Positions 52,890-63,045 are shown, counted from the first letter of the stretch. The stretch is DNA of 64,000 nucleotides from Brevundimonas sp. SORGH_AS_0993 (GCF_030818545.1 NZ_JAUTAH010000001.1:5001-69000); one strand, 5' to 3'. A program made the numbers and translations. The notes: generated by a model not told the origin, from the letters alone.

Positions 52890-53501
52890 ATGAACATGGC
52901 CGCTCACTCTTCAGCCCCGCCGCCGGTCCTTTCGGTGGAAGACGCCGCTTCTGTCGCGGCCCAGACCGGACATGTGCCCGAGAACACGGCTCATGCCGCC
53001 GCCGAACACCAGACGGGCGGTCTGCCGCAATTCGAAGCCCAGCATTGGTTCGGACAGATCGTCTATCTGCTGATCCTGTTCTTCGTCCTGTATCTTCTGG
53101 TCGCCAAGATCTTCGCCCCGCGCATGCGCAAGGTGATGGACGAGCGCGCCGACACCATTTCCGCCGCCGTCGCCACCGCGCGTCAGGTCCAGGCCGAGGC
53201 CGCCGCCCAAGCCGCCGAGGCCCAGGCCGAGGTCGCCAAGGCCCGCGCCGACGCCCGCGCCACCGCCGCCGCGGCCAAGGCTCGCGTGACCGAAGAGGCC
53301 AACGCTCGCCAAGCTGCGGAAGAGGCCGTGGTCAACGCCCGCATCGCCGAGGCCGAAACCGCCATCGGCAAGACGCGCGACGCCGCCATGGCCAATGTTA
53401 GCGCCATCGCTTCGGACGCCGCCGCCGCCATGGTCGAACGCCTGACCGGCAAGGCTCCGACCGCCGCCGAGACCGCCGCTGCGGTCAAGGGAGCCGCCTG
53501 A
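52890..53501 (+). CDS. atpG: ATP synthase subunit b'
   Basis: A 203-residue peripheral stalk protein. A variable N-terminal segment is followed by one helix (WFGQIVYLLILFFVLYLLVAKI) and a long Ala/Glu-rich coiled coil. Paired b' and b genes replace the b2 homodimer in this group. A start at 52896 is equally possible. The symbol is also given as atpX or atpF2 elsewhere. Confidence 0.93.
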   Translation: MNMAAHSSAPPPVLSVEDAASVAAQTGHVPENTAHAAAEHQTGGLPQFEAQHWFGQIVYLLILFFVLYLLVAKIFAPRMRKVMDERADTISAAVATARQVQAEAAAQAAEAQAEVAKARADARATAAAAKARVTEEANARQAAEEAVVNARIAEAETAIGKTRDAAMANVSAIASDAAAAMVERLTGKAPTAAETAAAVKGAA

Positions 53502-53502
53502 C

Positions 53503-54021
53503 ATGCCCGCCTTTCTCGAATTCGAACATTTCTACAACCTGTCGAACCCCGAACTCTGGGTTGGCATCGGCCTGCTGATCTTCCTGGGCATCCTGGTCGT
53601 CGCCGGCGTGCCGAAGATGGCCGCCGCAGCCCTGGACGCCAAGGCCGCCAAGATTCAGGCCGATCTGGACGAGGCCGCCCGTCTGCGCGCCAAGGCCGAG
53701 GCGCTTCTGGCCCAGATACGTCAGGAGAAGGCCGAGGCCGAGGCTCAGGCCGCCGAGATGATGGCCCAGGCTGAAGCCGACGCCCGCCGCCTGGAGGTCG
53801 AAACCAAGGCCAAGCTGGAAGAGACCCTGGCCCGTCGCCAGAAGATGGCCGAGGCCCGCATCGCCCAGGCCGAGGCCCAGGCCTCCGCCGAGGTCAAGGC
53901 CGCCGCCGCCGATCTGGCCGCCAGGTCGGCCGAGCAGATCCTGACCGCCCGCGTGGCCGGCCAGACGAAGGATCCGCTGCTGGACGCCGCCATCGCCCAG
54001 ATCGGCGACCGCTTGAACTGA
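53503..54021 (+). CDS. atpF: ATP synthase subunit b
   Basis: A 172-residue stalk protein with N-terminal helix LWVGIGLLIFLGILVVAGVP followed by a long charged coiled coil (KAEAEAQAAEMMAQAEADAR). It starts 1 bp after the b' stop and is the last gene of the Fo operon; a strong terminator follows. Confidence 0.95.
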   Translation: MPAFLEFEHFYNLSNPELWVGIGLLIFLGILVVAGVPKMAAAALDAKAAKIQADLDEAARLRAKAEALLAQIRQEKAEAEAQAAEMMAQAEADARRLEVETKAKLEETLARRQKMAEARIAQAEAQASAEVKAAAADLAARSAEQILTARVAGQTKDPLLDAAIAQIGDRLN

Positions 54022-54060
54022 GCGGAACCCCTCAGTCCCGGAATTCAGCCCGGAATGCAG

Positions 54061-54090
54061 AAAGGGCCCCGGCGACGCCGGGGCCCTTTT
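54061..54090 (+). terminator. bidirectional rho-independent terminator
   Basis: AAAGGGCCCCGGC pairs with GCCGGGGCCCTTT around a GAC loop, followed by TTTTC; the mirror strand has A-run/T-run symmetry. It lies between the convergent atpF and the membrane-protein gene and can end both transcripts. Confidence 0.92.
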
Positions 54091-54108
54091 CATTGGCCGC
54101 TCCGCCGA

Positions 54109-54576
54109 TCAGTGAGCGGGGGCGCCGTTGATATAGACCGCGCCGCGCTTTTCGCGCGCCACCAGCCGGGCATAGACATTGCCCATCACGATGCCGAAGA
54201 CCGCGTGGGTGATCAGCAGCCAGGCGATGGTGCCGAAACCGGCCCCGGCCGTGAACGTCCGGTAGTTTCCGAACATCATGACGCCGACCATCATCAGCAC
54301 CCAGGCGCCCACGGCGAAGACGATGCCCTTGGTTTCGGGCGTATCGGTCGGCAGGCGTGGACACAGAAGGCCGAACAGCGGTCCCAGGGCGAAGACCCCA
54401 ATGACCACATGCATGGCCCAGCCGACGGCCAGATTGCCCGGCATGCCGATCATGCTGGCGATCACCCCCTGAAATGGGTCGAACCAGTTCAGGAACAGAT
54501 TGGGTATTTCCAGCAGGGACGCGGCCAGGGTCGCGGCGGCGCCCGCGATCAGACCTTTTTGTAAGCGTGACATCAT
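54109..54576 (-). CDS. conserved integral membrane protein
   Basis: A 155-residue protein with four or five helices (GLIAGAAATLAASLLEIPNL, GWAMHVVIGVFALGPLFGLL, VLMMVGVMMFGNY, LLITHAVFGIVMGNVYARLV). It resembles the DUF6789-like group, but I am not sure of the family. The start at 54576 is chosen over 54627; ATG 54573 is also possible. Confidence 0.75.
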   Translation of the reverse strand: MMSRLQKGLIAGAAATLAASLLEIPNLFLNWFDPFQGVIASMIGMPGNLAVGWAMHVVIGVFALGPLFGLLCPRLPTDTPETKGIVFAVGAWVLMMVGVMMFGNYRTFTAGAGFGTIAWLLITHAVFGIVMGNVYARLVAREKRGAVYINGAPAH

Positions 54577-54708
54577 GACCTTAGCGCCTCCCAACGCTGT
54601 CTTGGTTCTCTGATAACGCGCGGACACGATACGCCTGTCTCGGGAGGGCGGCGTTCACGTTCCTGTGGTTAGCGGTTGCAGCAACGCAACCGCGAGATTA
54701 TCCGGCAA

Positions 54709-55158
54709 TCAGCGGAAAAGCTTGCGGAAATACCGGCGCAGCCCTTTTCGCGTCCGCGTCAGGCGTCGGCGCGGGCGTTTCAGCACCACCTTTTCGGCGC
54801 GCAGGGCTTGTTGCCAGAAGACCGGGGCGAACTCCGGCTTCTTCCGCATCAGGCGACGAAACGGATAAACCCAGCGCGGACGGGCGTACTGGGCGCGGAT
54901 GAACTGACGCTTGGCCCAGTAGGAGCCCTTGAGGATCAGCATCAGGCCGACCGCGATCACCGGCACGCCGCCGGGGCCGGGAAGGGGCGCGATCAGAACG
55001 CCCAGCAAGACCACCAAAACCCCGCAGAGGGTGAACGCCCAGCGTTTCAGGCCGCGCAAGGGCCGACGCGCGCGTGAGGATCTGGGGATGAAGACGGGCA
55101 GGGTGGTCAAGGCGTCGCCTGGCAGCACGAAAGGGAGTCGGTGTGACAACGTTTTCAC
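54709..55158 (-). CDS. PGPGW-type small membrane protein
   Basis: A 149-residue protein with the PGPGW-family core LIAPLPGPGGVPVIAVGLMLIL between two hydrophobic segments, and a very basic C-terminus (VVLKRPRRRLTRTRKGLRRY). The GTG start at 55158 is tentative and overlaps one arm of an inverted repeat; a later start is possible. The function is unknown. Confidence 0.75.
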   Translation of the reverse strand: MKTLSHRLPFVLPGDALTTLPVFIPRSSRARRPLRGLKRWAFTLCGVLVVLLGVLIAPLPGPGGVPVIAVGLMLILKGSYWAKRQFIRAQYARPRWVYPFRRLMRKKPEFAPVFWQQALRAEKVVLKRPRRRLTRTRKGLRRYFRKLFR

Positions 55159-55215
55159 AGGCCGTGCGATCCCTCGTCGGGAAAGGAAAAGGCGACCGTG
55201 GCCACGTTGTCACAC
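55141..55215. repeat. 12-bp perfect inverted repeat around a gene start
   Basis: GTGTGACAACGT (55141-55152) and ACGTTGTCACAC (55204-55215) are exact reverse complements 51 bp apart. They flank the presumed promoter of the PGPGW-type gene. The spacing favours two protein-binding half-sites over a hairpin. Confidence 0.5.
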
Positions 55216-55332
55216 CTCCTTAACACCTTGTTTCGGTGTCGGATCGGTGTCCGACCAATGAAGCTTTGGTCATGTTCGGCGCCTTAGCCGAAGGCCACGC
55301 CCGTTATCTGTTCCGACAGGGCCCACAGGTCC

Positions 55333-55362
55333 GCCAGCCCCTTTCGCTGAAAAGGGGCTGGC
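55333..55362 (-). terminator. hairpin terminator of the gcv operon
   Basis: GCCAGCCCCTTT pairs with AAAGGGGCTGGC around a six-base loop, 8 bp past the gcvPB stop on the minus strand. No long T-run follows, so efficiency is uncertain. Confidence 0.6.
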
Positions 55363-55369
55363 TGCGACC

Positions 55370-56938
55370 TCAGGCCGCCTGGTTCGAGCCTTCCGGCGCG
55401 GACCAGCGCAGCACCGGCGAGCGGGCGGCGCGGGTTTCGTCCAGGCGACGCATCGGGGCGTGAAAGGGCGCGCCCTTGAAGCGGTCCACGTCGCCCGCCT
55501 TCGCGGCCTGGGCCAGCAGGCGCATGGCCTCGATGAAGCGATCCAGCTCGGCCTTGGACTCGGTTTCCGTCGGCTCGATCAACATCGCCCCATGGACGAC
55601 CAGCGGGAAATACATGGTCATCGGGTGGAAGCCCTCGTCGATCATCGCCTTGGCGAAGTCGAGCGTGGTGATGTCCGTGCCCTTCAGCCATTCGTCGTCG
55701 AACAGGGCCTCGTGCATGCAGGGCCCGTCGGGGAAGGCGGCCGACATCAGGTCCGACAGGCGGGCCTTGATGTAGTTGGCGTTCAGCACCGCGTCCTCGG
55801 CGACCTGACGCAGGCCGTCCGAGCCGTGCGACATCATGTAGGACAGGGCGCGGGTGTACATGCCCATCTGGCCCTGGAAGGCGCACAGACGGCCAAAGGC
55901 TTGCTGGGCCTCGTCCTCCTCGCGCTCGATCAGGCGATAGCCGCCGTCGTCATGTACGACCCACGGAGCCGGGGCGAAGGGGGCCAGGGCCTCGGACAGC
56001 ACGACCGGACCCGCGCCCGGACCGCCGCCGCCGTGGGGCGTGGAGAAGGTCTTGTGCAGGTTGATGTGCATGGCGTCGACGCCCAGGTCGCCGGGACGCA
56101 CCCGGCCGACGATGGCGTTGAAGTTGGCGCCGTCGCAGTAGAAGTAGGCGCCGGCCTCGTGCGTCAGGCGGCTGATCTCCAGGATGTCGCGCTCGAACAG
56201 GCCGCAGGTGTTGGGGTTCGTGACCATGATGGCGGCCACGTCGTCGCCCAGCTTGGCGGCCAGATCGGCGACGTCCACGCGGCCGTCCTCGGTCTGGGCC
56301 ACTTCCACCACCGAATAGCCGACGAAGGCGGCGGTGGCCGGGTTGGTGCCGTGGGCGCTGGTCGGGACCAGAACCTTGCGGCGCTTCTCATGCTGGCCCG
56401 AGGCTTCGTGCGCGGCGCGGATGGCCATCAGGCCGCACAGTTCGCCGTGCGCGCCGGCCTTGGGCGACAGGGCGACGGCGGGCATGCCGGTCAGGGTCTT
56501 CAGCCAGTGGGCCAGGGTGTCCATGAGTTCCAGCGCGCCCTGAACCGTCGAGATCGGCTGCAGAGGGTGGATGTCCGAGAAGCCGGGCAGACGCGCCATC
56601 TTCTCGTTCAGACGCGGGTTGTGCTTCATCGTGCACGACCCCAGCGGATAGATGGCCAGGTCGATGGCGTGGTTTTTTTGGCTCAGACGCACATAATGGC
56701 GCATGGCCTCGGGCTCGGACAGGCCGGGCAGGCCGATCGGGTCCTTGCGGACCAGATCGCCCAGGTCGGAGCCGTTGGTCTTGGGTTCCGGCAGATCGAC
56801 GCCGGTCTTGCCCCAGCCGTCGCCCTCGAAGATCAGGGCCTCGTCCTGCAACAGGCCGCGTCCGCCGGTCAGGGTGGCGGGCTTTGCGGTCACGGCGTTC
56901 GGAGCGGTCGGGCGGCCGACGGTGTTCATGGTGCTCAT
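55370..56938 (-). CDS. gcvPB: glycine dehydrogenase (decarboxylating) subunit 2
   Basis: A 522-residue P-protein beta subunit that decarboxylates glycine with PLP. The PLP Lys lies in MHINLHKTFSTPHGGGGPG; SCTMKHNPRLNE and PKAGAHGELCGLMAIR are conserved. Two-subunit P-protein is used instead of the fused form. It lies 12 bp after gcvPA. Confidence 0.95.
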   Translation of the reverse strand: MSTMNTVGRPTAPNAVTAKPATLTGGRGLLQDEALIFEGDGWGKTGVDLPEPKTNGSDLGDLVRKDPIGLPGLSEPEAMRHYVRLSQKNHAIDLAIYPLGSCTMKHNPRLNEKMARLPGFSDIHPLQPISTVQGALELMDTLAHWLKTLTGMPAVALSPKAGAHGELCGLMAIRAAHEASGQHEKRRKVLVPTSAHGTNPATAAFVGYSVVEVAQTEDGRVDVADLAAKLGDDVAAIMVTNPNTCGLFERDILEISRLTHEAGAYFYCDGANFNAIVGRVRPGDLGVDAMHINLHKTFSTPHGGGGPGAGPVVLSEALAPFAPAPWVVHDDGGYRLIEREEDEAQQAFGRLCAFQGQMGMYTRALSYMMSHGSDGLRQVAEDAVLNANYIKARLSDLMSAAFPDGPCMHEALFDDEWLKGTDITTLDFAKAMIDEGFHPMTMYFPLVVHGAMLIEPTETESKAELDRFIEAMRLLAQAAKAGDVDRFKGAPFHAPMRRLDETRAARSPVLRWSAPEGSNQAA

Positions 56939-56950
56939 GGTCGTTATCCC

Positions 56951-58297
56951 TTACGCGCCGAGGACTTTGGAGAGCGACTTGGCGAGGATCTGGATGTCGG
57001 CATCCAGCGTCGTCTCGGTCGCGGCGACCAGCAGGACATCATCCATGCCGGCGTCGGGGGCCAGGCGGCTGTAGGGCACGCCGGCCAGGACGTGGTGGCC
57101 AGCCAGCGTGTCCACGACCTCGGCCGCGTTCTTCGGCAGACGCACCGCGAACTCGTTGAAGAAGCGCGGGGTCAGGATTTCGACGCCCGGAATGGCGGCC
57201 AGGGCGTCGCGCGTGGCGACGGCCTTTTCATGGTTCAGCAGAGCCAGCTTCCGCAGTCCCGTCTCGCCCAGCAGGCTCATGTGGATGGTGAAGGCCAGGG
57301 TGCAGAGACCCGAATTGGTGCAGATGTTCGACGTGGCCTTGTCCCGGCGGATATGCTGCTCGCGCGTGGACAGGGTCAGGACGAAGCCGCGACGACCATC
57401 GGCGTCCACCGTCTCGCCGCAATAACGACCGGGCGTCTGGCGCAGCAGCTTCTCGCGCGTGGCGAACAGGCCGACATAGGGGCCGCCGAAGTTCAGGGCG
57501 TTGCCGATCGACTGGCCCTCGGCCGCGACGATGTCGGCGCCCATCTCGCCGGGGGACTTCAGCAGGCCCATGGAGACGGCCTCCGTCACCACGACGATCA
57601 GCAGGGCGCCCGCGGCGTGGGCGGCCTCGGCGATCTTCGTCACATCGGTGGCCGTGCCGAAGACGTTGGGCGTCTGCACGACGACGCAGGCGGTGTCGGG
57701 GCCGATCTGGTCGATGACGGCGGCCTCGGCGTCGAAGGCCGGGGCCAGCACCTGCGTCTCCACGCCGACGGCGTGAACCACGGTCTCGGTCGCCTTGACG
57801 TAATGGGGGTGGACCCCGCCACTGATCACCGCCTTGTTGCGGCGGGTGACGCGCGTGGCCATCAGGACGCCCTCGGCCATGGCGGTCGAGCCGTCATAGA
57901 GGCTGGCGTTGGCGACGGGCATGCCGGTCAGGTTCGCGACCTGGGTCTGGAACTCGTACAGGTACTGCAGGGTGCCCTGCGCGATTTCCGGCTGATAGGG
58001 GGTGTAGCTGGTCAGGAATTCCGAGCGCTGGATCACGTGATCCACCGTCGCGGGGACGTGGTGCTTGTAGGCCCCCGCGCCGCAGAAGAAGGGCACGGCG
58101 CCGGCGGTCGCGTTCTTGGCGGCCATGGCGGACAGGGCGCGCTCGACCTCCAACTCGCCCGCGACGCGCGGCAGATCGACAGTTCCGGCCAGACGCGCGC
58201 TCTCGGGCACGTCCACGAACAGATCGTCGATGGATTTCGCGCCGATGGCGGCGAGCATCGCCGTGCGGTCGTCGGGCGTCAGGGGGAGGTAGCGCAT
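56951..58297 (-). CDS. gcvPA: glycine dehydrogenase (decarboxylating) subunit 1
   Basis: A 448-residue P-protein alpha subunit: [27 protein letters not shown] start region, [40 protein letters not shown] and [21 protein letters not shown]. It forms the alpha2beta2 decarboxylase with GcvPB. A 129-bp repeat separates it from gcvH. Confidence 0.95.
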   Translation of the reverse strand: MRYLPLTPDDRTAMLAAIGAKSIDDLFVDVPESARLAGTVDLPRVAGELEVERALSAMAAKNATAGAVPFFCGAGAYKHHVPATVDHVIQRSEFLTSYTPYQPEIAQGTLQYLYEFQTQVANLTGMPVANASLYDGSTAMAEGVLMATRVTRRNKAVISGGVHPHYVKATETVVHAVGVETQVLAPAFDAEAAVIDQIGPDTACVVVQTPNVFGTATDVTKIAEAAHAAGALLIVVVTEAVSMGLLKSPGEMGADIVAAEGQSIGNALNFGGPYVGLFATREKLLRQTPGRYCGETVDADGRRGFVLTLSTREQHIRRDKATSNICTNSGLCTLAFTIHMSLLGETGLRKLALLNHEKAVATRDALAAIPGVEILTPRFFNEFAVRLPKNAAEVVDTLAGHHVLAGVPYSRLAPDAGMDDVLLVAATETTLDADIQILAKSLSKVLGA

Positions 58298-58305
58298 ATT
58301 CTGTT

Positions 58306-58434
58306 CCGCTCATCCCGGCGAAAGCCGGGACCCAGTGTTTTGGGCGATCGGTCGCGTCGATCAAAGAGAGCCGCTCATCCCACGCACCCCGCCTCGCGAA
58401 AGGACTGGGTCCCGGCTTTCGCCGGGATGAGCGG
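58306..58434. repeat. perfect 31-bp inverted repeat element in the gcv operon
   Basis: Arms 58306-58336 and 58404-58434 are exact reverse complements over 31 bp, separated by 67 bp. Each arm carries a nested hairpin (CCCGGCGAAAGCCGGG). A partial third CCGCTCATCCC lies at 58371. It occupies nearly all of the gcvPA-gcvH gap. It could be a MITE-like insertion or a processing site that sets subunit ratios. Confidence 0.85.
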
Positions 58435-58440
58435 ATGAAA

Positions 58441-58806
58441 TTACAGCGTGGCCAGGAAGGCGTCGTAGGCGGCCTGGTCCATCAGGTCGTCCAGTTGGGC
58501 GGCGTCCGAAACCTTGATCCTGGCGAACCAGCCGTCGGTTTCGGCGCCCGAGTTGACGGTTTCCGGGGCGGTCGATAGGGCGTCGTTGGCCTCGATGACC
58601 TCGCCCGAGACGGGGGCGTAGACGTCCGACGCGGCCTTGACGCTCTCGACCACGGCGAAGCTGTCGCCCTTGGAGACGGTCTTGCCGACCTCAGGCACTT
58701 CGACGAACACCACGTCGCCCAGGGCGTCGGCGGCGTGTTTGGAGATGCCGACGGTGGCGATGTCGCCGTCCAGGCTGACCCACTCGTGATCCTTGGTGAA
58801 CTTCAT
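58441..58806 (-). CDS. gcvH: glycine cleavage system H protein
   Basis: A 121-residue lipoyl carrier. Lipoylation site Lys57 lies in [28 protein letters not shown] begins the fold. It shuttles the aminomethyl group between the P, T and L proteins. It lies 10 bp after gcvT. Confidence 0.96.
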   Translation of the reverse strand: MKFTKDHEWVSLDGDIATVGISKHAADALGDVVFVEVPEVGKTVSKGDSFAVVESVKAASDVYAPVSGEVIEANDALSTAPETVNSGAETDGWFARIKVSDAAQLDDLMDQAAYDAFLATL

Positions 58807-58816
58807 GATCTGATCC

Positions 58817-59932
58817 TCAGACGGTCTTGGGTTTGCGGTAATAGCGTTGCGCCACGAAGGGCATGGCGACGACCTCGGCGGCGGCGGTCTTGCCGCGCAC
58901 GATGACTTTCAGCGCCGTGCCCAGCGCCGCGAAGGCGGGCGGCACGAACCCCATGGCGATGTTCTTGCCCAGGGTGGGGGAGGGACCGCCCGACGTCACC
59001 TTTCCGATCACATTGCCGTCTGCGTCGGCGATCTCGGCGCCTTCGCGGGCCGGTGCGCCTTCCTTGACGATCAGGCCGACGCGAACGCGAGCGGGGCCGT
59101 CGGACAGTTCCTTGAGGATGCGGTCGGCGCCGGCGAAATCGGCGCGTTCCTTCCTCGACTTGGACAGGGCGAAGGTCAGGGCGCCTTCGACGGGCGACGT
59201 GGTCGGGTCGATGTCGTGGCCGTGCAGCGGCAGACCGGCTTCCAGACGCAAGCTGTCGCGGGCGCCCAGGCCGATCGGCTTGACGCGGGCGTCTTCCAGG
59301 ATCGTGTTCCAGATGCGCTCGGCCTGGTCCGCCGGGACCGAAATCTCATAGCCGTCCTCGCCGGTGTAGCCCGAGCGCGAGACGTAGCAGTCGGCCCCGA
59401 ACAGCATCAGACGGGCGCAGTCCATGAAGCCCATTTCGGCCAGGACGGGCTCATGCGCCTTCATCACCTCGGCGGCTTCCGGCCCTTGGATGGCGATCAG
59501 CGCGCGGTCCAGCACCGTCAGCCTGGCGTCGCCTTCCAGATTGGCGTTCCAGAAGGCGAAGTCCTCGTCCTTGTTGCCCGCATTGACGACGACGAACAGG
59601 CCGTCGTGGTCGGGGCGGCCGGCCATCAGGTCGTCGATGATCCCGCCGTCCGCGTTCAGCAGCAGCGAATACTTCTGCTTGCCCGCCTTCAGGATTTCAT
59701 AGTCGCCGGGCACGAAACGCTCGAACTGGGCCACGGCGTCGGCGCCGGTGATCTTGCACTGGCCCATGTGCGACACGTCGAACAGGCCGGCGTGTTCGCG
59801 GGTCCAGCGATGTTCGGCCAGGACCCCTTCATACTGGACCGGCATGTCATAGCCGCCGAAGCCCACCATGCGGGCGCCCAGCGCACGGTGCGCGGCGTTC
59901 AGGGGCGTGGTCTTCAAGGTCTGGTCGGTCAT
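58817..59932 (-). CDS. gcvT: glycine cleavage system T protein (aminomethyltransferase)
   Basis: A 371-residue folate-dependent enzyme: [38 protein letters not shown] and [15 protein letters not shown]. It is first in the operon gcvT-gcvH-gcvPA-gcvPB and lies directly downstream of a tandem glycine riboswitch. Confidence 0.95.
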   Translation of the reverse strand: MTDQTLKTTPLNAAHRALGARMVGFGGYDMPVQYEGVLAEHRWTREHAGLFDVSHMGQCKITGADAVAQFERFVPGDYEILKAGKQKYSLLLNADGGIIDDLMAGRPDHDGLFVVVNAGNKDEDFAFWNANLEGDARLTVLDRALIAIQGPEAAEVMKAHEPVLAEMGFMDCARLMLFGADCYVSRSGYTGEDGYEISVPADQAERIWNTILEDARVKPIGLGARDSLRLEAGLPLHGHDIDPTTSPVEGALTFALSKSRKERADFAGADRILKELSDGPARVRVGLIVKEGAPAREGAEIADADGNVIGKVTSGGPSPTLGKNIAMGFVPPAFAALGTALKVIVRGKTAAAEVVAMPFVAQRYYRKPKTV

Positions 59933-59983
59933 GGTTCAGGCTTTCACGGTCGCGTCTTGTGGCGGAGCTCCGCCGTTCTCGCG

Positions 59984-60182
59984 CCCCCGCTGTCCTGAAG
60001 CCTGAGAGATTCCGGCGGGCCTGACCGCCTTGCTCCGTCGGCGCGCCCATGAACCCGGTGAAGGGGGCGGCTTTCCAGCGTCCGTATGCTGTCGCGGTCC
60101 GTTTGCCTGAGCGTTTCCGGGGCGGTTGCGCCTTCGGCGTCGGGCCCTGTTTCCAGACCCCGATCTCTCCCGCGAGAGCCTG
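59984..60182 (-). promoter_or_regulatory. tandem glycine riboswitch
   Basis: On the minus strand, aptamer 1 starts GCTCTCGCGGGAGAG and contains CGCCGAAGGCGCAA and GCTCAGGCAAACGGACCG. Aptamer 2 follows, with a GGAGCAAGGCGGTC core and CTCTCAGGCTTCAGGACAGC. These are the conserved P1/P3b landmarks of gcvT-type riboswitches. It ends ~52 bp before gcvT. A perfect GGCGGAGCTCCGCC dyad (59961-59974) between it and the start may be the expression platform. Glycine binding normally switches gcvT on. Confidence 0.92.
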
Positions 60183-60287
60183 CGACCTAAGCCATCGACT
60201 CTGGCGCCAAGTCAAGCGGTCGGGGAACAAGGATGCGTGGGGCGGGTTTTCGTCGGGCGCCCCCACTCGAAACCCAGGAATTCAAAA

Positions 60288-61328
60288 ATGTCGATTATAG
60301 ACAAGCTGTTCGGTGCATCGGACAAGCCGCGTGACACGCGCGCCAAGCCTGACGGTCCCATGCAGAAGGTGCTGGACGAACTGGCGTCTTTCGGCGGCAA
60401 GCCGATCGAGACCCTGTCGCCCGCCGAGGCCCGCCAGCAACCAACCCCCACCGACGCCGTCCATTCGCTGCTTCGCAAGGCCGGCAAGGAGCCCAAGTCG
60501 GACGATCTGGGCGTCAAGACCACGGACATCACCATCCCCGGCGCCGCCGGCCCGATCCAGGCCCGCATCTACAAGCCGCATGACCATTCCGAGGACAAGC
60601 TGCATCCGGTCGTGGTCTATTTCCACGGCGGCGGCTTCGTCATCGCCGATCTGGACGTCTATGACGGCGGCCCGCGCGGCGTGTCCAGGATGGCCGACGC
60701 CATCGTGGTGTCGGTGCATTATCGTCAGGCCCCCGAGCATCATTTCCCCGCCGCTCACGACGACGCCCTGGCGGCCTATCGCTGGGTGCTGGACAACGCC
60801 CAGAGCTTCAATGGCGACCCGCAGAAGGTGGCGGTGATGGGCGAGAGCGCGGGCGGCAATCTGGCCATCGGCGTGTCGATGATGGCGCGCGACGCCGGCC
60901 TGCCTACACCCGTCCATCAGGTGCTGGTCTATCCGGTCGCCGGCGTGGACATGGACAATGAGTCCTACCGCGAAAACGCCGACGCCAAGCCGCTGAACAA
61001 GCCGATGATGAAGTGGTTCGTGAAACACATTTTCGAAAACGAAGCCGACGCGCAAGATCCGCGCATCAACATCGTCGAGAACGCGGATCTGACCGACCTG
61101 CCTGACTCCACCGTGATCCTGGCGGAGATCGACCCGTTGCGGACGGAGGGCGAGCTTCTGGCCGACAGGTTGGAGCAGGCTGGCGTCGGGGTGCGCCACA
61201 AGACTTTCCATGGCTCGACGCACGAGTTCTTCGGCATGGCGATGGTCCTTCCGGACGCCATGGCGGCGCAGACCTTCGCCGCGCATGAGTTGAAGCGCGC
61301 GTTCGGCACGGCCATCCTGCCGTTCTGA
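60288..61328 (+). CDS. alpha/beta hydrolase of the HSL (hormone-sensitive lipase) family
   Basis: A 346-residue esterase with the oxyanion motif YFHGGGFV, nucleophile elbow GESAGGN, Asp in [10 protein letters not shown] and His in STHEFFGM. There is no signal peptide, so it is cytosolic. It probably cleaves short-chain esters; the true substrate is unknown. ATG 60288 is chosen because the longer frame runs into the divergent riboswitch. Confidence 0.9.
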   Translation: MSIIDKLFGASDKPRDTRAKPDGPMQKVLDELASFGGKPIETLSPAEARQQPTPTDAVHSLLRKAGKEPKSDDLGVKTTDITIPGAAGPIQARIYKPHDHSEDKLHPVVVYFHGGGFVIADLDVYDGGPRGVSRMADAIVVSVHYRQAPEHHFPAAHDDALAAYRWVLDNAQSFNGDPQKVAVMGESAGGNLAIGVSMMARDAGLPTPVHQVLVYPVAGVDMDNESYRENADAKPLNKPMMKWFVKHIFENEADAQDPRINIVENADLTDLPDSTVILAEIDPLRTEGELLADRLEQAGVGVRHKTFHGSTHEFFGMAMVLPDAMAAQTFAAHELKRAFGTAILPF

Positions 61329-61349
61329 TCGACGCCCCTGGTCGACAGG

Positions 61350-61377
61350 AAACGCCCCGGTTCAGCCGGGGCGTTTT
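61350..61377 (+). terminator. rho-independent terminator after the esterase gene
   Basis: AAACGCCCCGG pairs with CCGGGGCGTTT around TTCAG, followed by T-rich sequence, 21 bp after the esterase stop. Confidence 0.9.
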
Positions 61378-61447
61378 CGTTTGCCGCCTTGCTCTGCGGC
61401 CCGTCGCCCGCCAAGAACGGTGCAACGCCACGAACCGGATCGACCGC

Positions 61448-62413
61448 ATGACCCTCGCCAGCCTCGACGCCCACATCGCCGCCCTGGACGTCGCCGACGG
61501 CCTGAAATCGGTCCTGACCGTCGCCGCCCGCACCTGCGCCGAGATCAGCGATGTGGTCGCCGGCGGCGCCCTGGCCGGGGCGCTGGGCGCCTCTGGCCAG
61601 ATCAATGTGCAGGACGAGGAGCAGAAGAAGCTCGACGTCATGACCAACGATAGGCTGACCCAGGCCCTGCTGGCCTGTCCCGCCGTCGCCGGCGTCGCGT
61701 CCGAGGAGATGGACGAAGTTCAGCCGGCCTCGAACACCGCCGGAGATTATCTGGTCCTGTTCGACCCGCTGGACGGCTCCTCCAACATCGACATCAATGC
61801 GTCGGTCGGCACCATCGTCTCGGTGCTGAAGTCCCCCACGCCGACCCCGACCGAGGCGGACTTCATGCAGGCCGGCCGCAATCAAGTCGCCGCCCTCTAT
61901 GCCCTGTACGGCCCCCAGACCATGCTGGTTCTGACGACGGGCCAGGGCGTGAGGGGCTTCACCCTGTCCAGCGACGGCGAGTGGATACTGACCCACGACG
62001 CCATCGCGGTCTCCAAGGACACCAAGGAGTTCGCCATCAACATGTCGAACCTGCGCCACTGGTCCGAGCCGGTGCAGACCTATGTGGGCGACCTTCTGAA
62101 GGGGGCGGACGGTCCGCGCGGCAAGAATTTCAACATGCGCTGGGTCGCGGCCATGGTCGCGGACGTCCACCGCATCCTGATGCGCGGCGGCGTCTTCTTC
62201 TATCCGTGGGACCGGCGCGAACCCAACAAGCCCGGCAAGCTGCGCCTGATGTACGAGGGCAATCCGATGGCCTTCCTGATCGAGCAGGCCGGCGGCAAGG
62301 CGACGACGGACGGGGTTGAGGCCATTCTGGACATCCAGCCCGAGCATCTGCACCAGCGCATTCCCGTCGCCCTGGGCTCGGCCAACGAGATCGACGCCTT
62401 CGCGAGCGCCTGA
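61448..62413 (+). CDS. fbp: fructose-1,6-bisphosphatase class 1
   Basis: A 321-residue gluconeogenic phosphatase. The metal site is in [22 protein letters not shown]; the substrate region includes [21 protein letters not shown] and [12 protein letters not shown]. The stop and the pncA start share an A (TGATG). Confidence 0.95.
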   Translation: MTLASLDAHIAALDVADGLKSVLTVAARTCAEISDVVAGGALAGALGASGQINVQDEEQKKLDVMTNDRLTQALLACPAVAGVASEEMDEVQPASNTAGDYLVLFDPLDGSSNIDINASVGTIVSVLKSPTPTPTEADFMQAGRNQVAALYALYGPQTMLVLTTGQGVRGFTLSSDGEWILTHDAIAVSKDTKEFAINMSNLRHWSEPVQTYVGDLLKGADGPRGKNFNMRWVAAMVADVHRILMRGGVFFYPWDRREPNKPGKLRLMYEGNPMAFLIEQAGGKATTDGVEAILDIQPEHLHQRIPVALGSANEIDAFASA

Positions 62414-63045
62414 TGCAGATCGCCGCGACGGACGCCCTTCTGGTCATTGATCCGCAGAACGACTTCTGCGACGGCGGCGCCCTGGCCGTTTCGGGCGGCG
62501 CGGCGATCATGCCGCTTTTGAACCGGCTGGCCGAACGGTTCGACCGCGTCGTCGTGACCCAGGACTGGCATACGCCGGACCAGATTTCCTTCGCCTCCAA
62601 CCACCCCGGCGCGGCCCCCTTCACCGAGATCGAAGTCGCCTACGGCCGCCAGATGCTGTGGCCGGATCATTGCATCCAGGGCTCGCCCGGCGCCGACTTC
62701 CATCCCGATGTCGCGCCCGCCGTCCAGAAGGCGCGGGCCGTGATCCGAAAGGGCTGCAATCCGGCGGTCGACAGCTATTCCGGCTTCTTCGAGAACGATC
62801 ATCGCACCCCCACGGGTCTGGCGGGTCTGTTGCGCGAACTGAGGGTGACTCGCGTCTTCCTGTGCGGGCTGGCCTATGACTACTGCGTCCGCTTCACCGC
62901 CGAGGATGCGGTGCGCGAGGGCTTTCAGACGGTCGTCGTCGCCGACGCGAGCCGCGCCATCGCGCCGTCGACCGAGGCGGCGGCCAGGAAGAGTTTCCGC
63001 GCGTCGGGCGTAGCGGAGGTGGCTGCGGTTACGCTTCTCGGATGA
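62413..63045 (+). CDS. pncA: nicotinamidase/pyrazinamidase
   Basis: A 210-residue cysteine hydrolase converting nicotinamide to nicotinate for NAD salvage. The catalytic Asp lies in LLVIDPQNDFCDGG, the metal ligands in TQDWH and the DHCIQGSPGADF region, and the nucleophile Cys in LCGLAYDYCVRF. It is translationally coupled to fbp. Confidence 0.94.
   Translation: MQIAATDALLVIDPQNDFCDGGALAVSGGAAIMPLLNRLAERFDRVVVTQDWHTPDQISFASNHPGAAPFTEIEVAYGRQMLWPDHCIQGSPGADFHPDVAPAVQKARAVIRKGCNPAVDSYSGFFENDHRTPTGLAGLLRELRVTRVFLCGLAYDYCVRFTAEDAVREGFQTVVVADASRAIAPSTEAAARKSFRASGVAEVAAVTLLG

Noticed and set aside
59847..60266. 139-residue minus-strand ORF upstream of gcvT
   Set aside because: The sequence is explained by the two glycine aptamers; the frame has no homology.
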